Assembly: GCA_947258615.1 (NCBI GenBank)
Contig: CAMYIX010000067.1
Coordinates: 1-59,163, forward strand
Reading direction: 5' to 3'
From: an uncultured Ectothiorhodospiraceae bacterium
GTDB lineage: Bacteria > Pseudomonadota > Gammaproteobacteria > UBA9214
DNA: 59,163 nucleotides
In this document: one piece after another, positions 56,674 through 59,163 of the stretch
Layout of the letters: every line of letters starts with the position of its first letter
Position numbering within the stretch: the first letter of the stretch is position 1
The notes under the pieces: generated by a model
The model's input: only the letters and a program-made list of their open reading frames with translations
Told to the model about the DNA's origin: nothing
Database searches by the model: none
Translations under genes and position numbers: made by a program

Positions 56674-58155
56674 ATGTTATTGCGCGGCCTGTTCGTTTGC
56701 CTGGTTATCGCGCTGACGGCCTGTGCGCCGCCGCCGGACGAGATCATCCGCCTCGGTATTGCCAGCGCACCGGCCAACCTCGATCCCCGCTTTGCCACGG
56801 ACGCGACCTCGGCGCGCATCAATCGCCTGCTGTACCGCCGGCTGGTCGATTTCGATGAGCGGATCCGGCCGGTGGCCTCGCTGGCGACCTGGGAGGTGCT
56901 GGCGCCGAACCACTACCGCTTCAGCCTGATACCGGAACGCAGCAACTTTCATGACGGCCAGCCCGTCACGGCCGCGGACGTGGCCGCGACCTACCGCTAT
57001 ATCCTCGACCCGGACAATGCCTCGCCGCATCGCAGTGCGCTGGCACTGATCAGGCGCATCGAGGTGCTGGATGACGCAACCCTGGATTTTCACCTTGCCC
57101 GGCCCGACCCGCTGTTTCCCGGTTACCTGGTGATCGGTATCGTACCGGCCAGTACGGCCCGTGACGGTCACCCCCTGCACGAACAGCCGCTGGGAAGCGG
57201 GCCGTTCCGTTTCCAGGGCTGGCCGGAGCCGGGCCGGCTGCGCCTTGTGCGCATCGCGGACGGGCAGGGCATCGAGTTCCTGCGGATCGGTGATCCCACG
57301 GTGCGGGTGCTCAAACTGCTGCGTGGCGAAGTGGACCTGCTGCAGAACGACCTGCCGGCCGAATTGCTCGGCTACCTGGACAGGCAGGACGGCTTCACGG
57401 TGAGCTATGGCCCGGGCAGCAACTTCGCCTACATCGGCTTCAATCTCGAGGACCCGGTGACCCGCGATGTCCGCATCCGGCGAGCCATCGCCCATGCCAT
57501 CGATCGTGCGGCGATCATCCGGCATGTGCTTGCCAGCGCCGCGAAGCCGGCCGCGGCGCTGCTGCCCCCTGACCATTGGGCCGGTAACCCGCACCTCGAG
57601 CCCATCCCCTATGCACCGCAGCGGGCGCGCCGCCTGCTTGCCGAGGCCGGCTACACCGACGATCGGCCGCTGAAACTGGAGTACAAGACTTCGACGGACC
57701 CGGTGCGGCTGCGCATCGCCACCATCATCCAGCAGCAGCTCGCGGAGGTCGGGGTACAAATGAAGCTGCAGAGCTATGACTGGGGCACCTTCTACGGCGA
57801 CATCAAGGCCGGGCGTTTTCAGCTCTACAGCTTGGCCTGGGTAGGCATCAAGACCCCGGACATTTTTCGCTATGCCTTCCATGGCGAATCATTGCCGCCA
57901 CAAGGCGCCAACCGCGGACGCCTGGCCGACCCGCGCACCGATGGCCTGATCGAGGCCGCGGAAAACGCCGCCTCACTCGACGGGCAGGCCGCCCATTACC
58001 GTGCGGTTCAGGCGCACCTGCTGGAGGTGCTGCCGTACGTACCGCTCTGGTACGAAGACCACGTGGTCGTCGCCGGGGACGGCATCACGGGGTATCGACT
58101 CGCCAGGGACGGGAACTACGATGGCCTGCTGCATGTCCGGCCGGCGCATCAGTAA
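56674..58155 (+). CDS. peptide-type ABC transporter substrate-binding lipoprotein
   Basis: Second family 5 solute-binding protein in the window (493 residues). I start at MLLRGLFVCLVIALTAC because it gives a lipoprotein signal with lipobox LTAC; the open frame upstream reads through the REP-like repeat back to an ATGA overlapping the ygfX stop, adding 33 residues. Family motifs include NFHDGQPVTAADVAATYRYILD and AHAIDRAAIIRHVLASAAKPAAALLP. No permease or ATPase is adjacent, so it may serve another transporter, possibly the one at 44.6-49.1 kb whose own binding protein is frameshifted. No Shine-Dalgarno precedes Met34. Confidence 0.88.
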   Translation: MLLRGLFVCLVIALTACAPPPDEIIRLGIASAPANLDPRFATDATSARINRLLYRRLVDFDERIRPVASLATWEVLAPNHYRFSLIPERSNFHDGQPVTAADVAATYRYILDPDNASPHRSALALIRRIEVLDDATLDFHLARPDPLFPGYLVIGIVPASTARDGHPLHEQPLGSGPFRFQGWPEPGRLRLVRIADGQGIEFLRIGDPTVRVLKLLRGEVDLLQNDLPAELLGYLDRQDGFTVSYGPGSNFAYIGFNLEDPVTRDVRIRRAIAHAIDRAAIIRHVLASAAKPAAALLPPDHWAGNPHLEPIPYAPQRARRLLAEAGYTDDRPLKLEYKTSTDPVRLRIATIIQQQLAEVGVQMKLQSYDWGTFYGDIKAGRFQLYSLAWVGIKTPDIFRYAFHGESLPPQGANRGRLADPRTDGLIEAAENAASLDGQAAHYRAVQAHLLEVLPYVPLWYEDHVVVAGDGITGYRLARDGNYDGLLHVRPAHQ

Positions 58156-58209
58156 ACACGGGCCGCCGCAGCCGTGGCGTGCAGGCAGCGCGACGGGATA
58201 AGCTGGCCG

Positions 58210-58215
58210 TATAAT
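58210..58215 (+). promoter_or_regulatory. putative -10 element giving a leaderless L,D-transpeptidase mRNA
   Basis: Consensus TATAAT exactly 6 nt before the ATG at 58222. The spacer GGGCAG is not a placed ribosome-binding site. No good -35 is visible in the GC-rich sequence upstream. Confidence 0.45.
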
Positions 58216-58221
58216 GGGCAG

Positions 58222-58719
58222 ATGGACAATACCGCCACGCTAATCAAGGTCAGCATCGGGGAACAACGCCTGCAACTGGTCGAGGCCGGCCGGGTCACCC
58301 TGGACTGCAGCATCTCAACAGCCAGCAACGGGCCAGGGGAACGCATCAACAGCGAATGCACCCCGCGCGGCTGGCACCGGATCCGCGCCCGTATCGGTAG
58401 GGGCTGTCCCGAGAATACCGTGTTTGTGGGACGCCGGCCGACGGGTGAGATCTACACGCCGGCACTGAAGCAACAGCATCCGGGGCGTGACTGGATCCTT
58501 ACCCGCATCCTCTGGCTGTGCGGAGAGGAACCGGGCAGGAACCGCCTGGGCGAGGTTGATTCCATGCGCCGCTATATATATATCCACGGCGCCCCCGATG
58601 AAGACCGCATGGGCGTACCGTCGTCCCACGGTTGCGTCAAGATGACCAATCGGGAGGTGATCGCACTGTTCAACCGGGTGCCGGTGGGAACGCGGGTCCT
58701 GATCGAGGAGGCCTGGTAA
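58222..58719 (+). CDS. L,D-transpeptidase (YkuD) family protein
   Basis: 165 residues almost entirely made of a YkuD catalytic domain. Active-site motif IHGAPDEDRMGVPSSHGCVKM gives His136 and catalytic Cys138. I start at MDNTATLIKVSIGEQ, 6 nt after a TATAAT; the longer frame lacks support. No signal peptide or LysM domain is visible, so export to the periplasm is not obvious; alternative substrates or a non-classical route are possible. Relatives are short, ErfK-like proteins. Confidence 0.88.
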   Translation: MDNTATLIKVSIGEQRLQLVEAGRVTLDCSISTASNGPGERINSECTPRGWHRIRARIGRGCPENTVFVGRRPTGEIYTPALKQQHPGRDWILTRILWLCGEEPGRNRLGEVDSMRRYIYIHGAPDEDRMGVPSSHGCVKMTNREVIALFNRVPVGTRVLIEEAW

Positions 58720-58764
58720 ATGGCGTGCCGAGATTTTGCAGTCAAATGCGCCCTGAAAATGGAA

Positions 58765-58812
58765 AAAAGGTGTCAGGAACCTTATCTCCGAATAAGGTTC
58801 CTGACACCTTTT
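58765..58812. repeat. perfect 21-bp palindromic hairpin (REP-like)
   Basis: Arms AAAAGGTGTCAGGAACCTTA plus T (58765-58785) and its exact complement (58792-58812) around a 6-nt loop. It has the A-rich start, T-rich end form of GGTGTCAGGAAC-type repeats often spread by RAYT transposases. The T-run lets it also act as a bidirectional terminator between the transpeptidase gene and the convergent gene at the edge. Confidence 0.75.
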
Positions 58813-58914
58813 CTAATTTCGAATTGACGTTGAAGCGCCCGACGCGGGAGTATTGCGCGCTTGCAGAATTGCCAAAGCCAGAAACTCCGTAGGTTACTGC
58901 TAAACGGGAATGAA

Positions 58915-59163
58915 TCAGGCGTATTCGATAAAATAGATGGCGACACCCAGGGCGATCAAGGCAATTTCCACCACGCTAATCCAGAGAAGCATATAGGTAA
59001 TACGGCGTCCGGCAGGCTTCATCGGTTGCCAGATACGACGCATGTACCAGCGCCATAAACGGATGCGGGACCAGCGCTGCCAGTTGACCAGGTACTGTTG
59101 CAGATACTGGGCCCAGAGCACCAGGCTTTTGTCGACCTCGTGTATGTGCGTGCTTCTTTCCTC
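58915..59163 (-). CDS. C-terminal part of an unrecognised membrane protein (gene runs off the window)
   Basis: The frame stays open from the stop at 58915 to the window edge, so the N-terminus is missing. Visible part (about 82 residues) is a Trp/Arg/Tyr-rich segment (LVNWQRWSRIRLWRWYMRRIW) followed by one hydrophobic helix (YMLLWISVVEIALIALGVAIYFIEYA) at the very C-terminus. I do not recognise it. A GTG at 59121 would give a 68-residue protein, but the upstream frame (SLVLWAQYL context) looks coding. Confidence 0.6.
   Translation of the reverse strand, partial: EERSTHIHEVDKSLVLWAQYLQQYLVNWQRWSRIRLWRWYMRRIWQPMKPAGRRITYMLLWISVVEIALIALGVAIYFIEYA

Overview
The window looks like a chromosomal segment of a GC-rich gammaproteobacterium. 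The order asd-fimV-truA-trpF-(trpBA)-accD-folC-SPOR-cvpA-purF-metZ, and the order tRNA cluster-tig-clpP-clpX-lon-hupB-ppiD, match what I remember of Pseudomonas-type and Chromatiales-type chromosomes. Some features are less common there: a SAM-II-type riboswitch, a tRNA interrupted by a group I intron, and interspersed inverted repeats. I cannot fix the genus. Almost all of the window is core metabolism. There is no CRISPR array, prophage, transposase or recognisable defence locus.

Layout. 0.1-2.7 kb (minus strand): a copper-delivery pair (Sco and a PCu(A)C chaperone), psd, and a secreted His-rich protein. 2.8-11.1 kb: prmB, two small unknown genes, aroC, an MFS transporter, leuCDB and asd. 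11.2-25.3 kb: fimV, a CbiQ-like membrane gene, truA, trpFBA, accD, folC, a SPOR protein, cvpA, purF, then metZ behind a SAM-II-type aptamer and terminator, and a ferritin-like COG2833 gene. 25.3-29.8 kb: a lipoprotein, lpxH, a lipoprotein cyclophilin, cysS and folD. 29.9-31.1 kb: tRNA-Pro, an intron-split tRNA-Arg-like gene, tRNA-His, tRNA-Lys and tRNA-Leu. 31.2-39.8 kb: the protein quality-control block tig-clpP-clpX-lon-hupB-(tRNA-Val)-ppiD. 39.8-42.2 kb: a dicarboxylate/amino-acid symporter, a repeat element and fabI. 42.5-49.1 kb: a peptide-type ABC transporter with a frameshifted binding protein and a repeat element inside the operon. 49.2-52.5 kb: a class V aminotransferase, a half-size GDT1 protein, msrB and ygfZ. 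52.7-56.6 kb: sdhCDAB-sdhE-ygfX. 56.6-59.2 kb: a second peptide-binding lipoprotein, an L,D-transpeptidase-like protein and a gene cut by the window edge.

Most notable. (1) At 30122-30522 a group I intron with an intact-looking core interrupts a tRNA-Arg(UCU)-like gene. The exon between the anticodon and the T-loop is missing, so simple cis-splicing cannot give a normal tRNA. (2) A SAM-II-type riboswitch with an intrinsic terminator sits before metZ. (3) aroC, trpF, accD and the L,D-transpeptidase each have a TANAAT hexamer exactly 6 nt before the ATG and no Shine-Dalgarno, which suggests leaderless mRNAs. (4) Two related inverted-repeat elements lie beside and within the ABC operon, and two REP-like hairpins lie near the right end. 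(5) The symporter appears to start at CTG.
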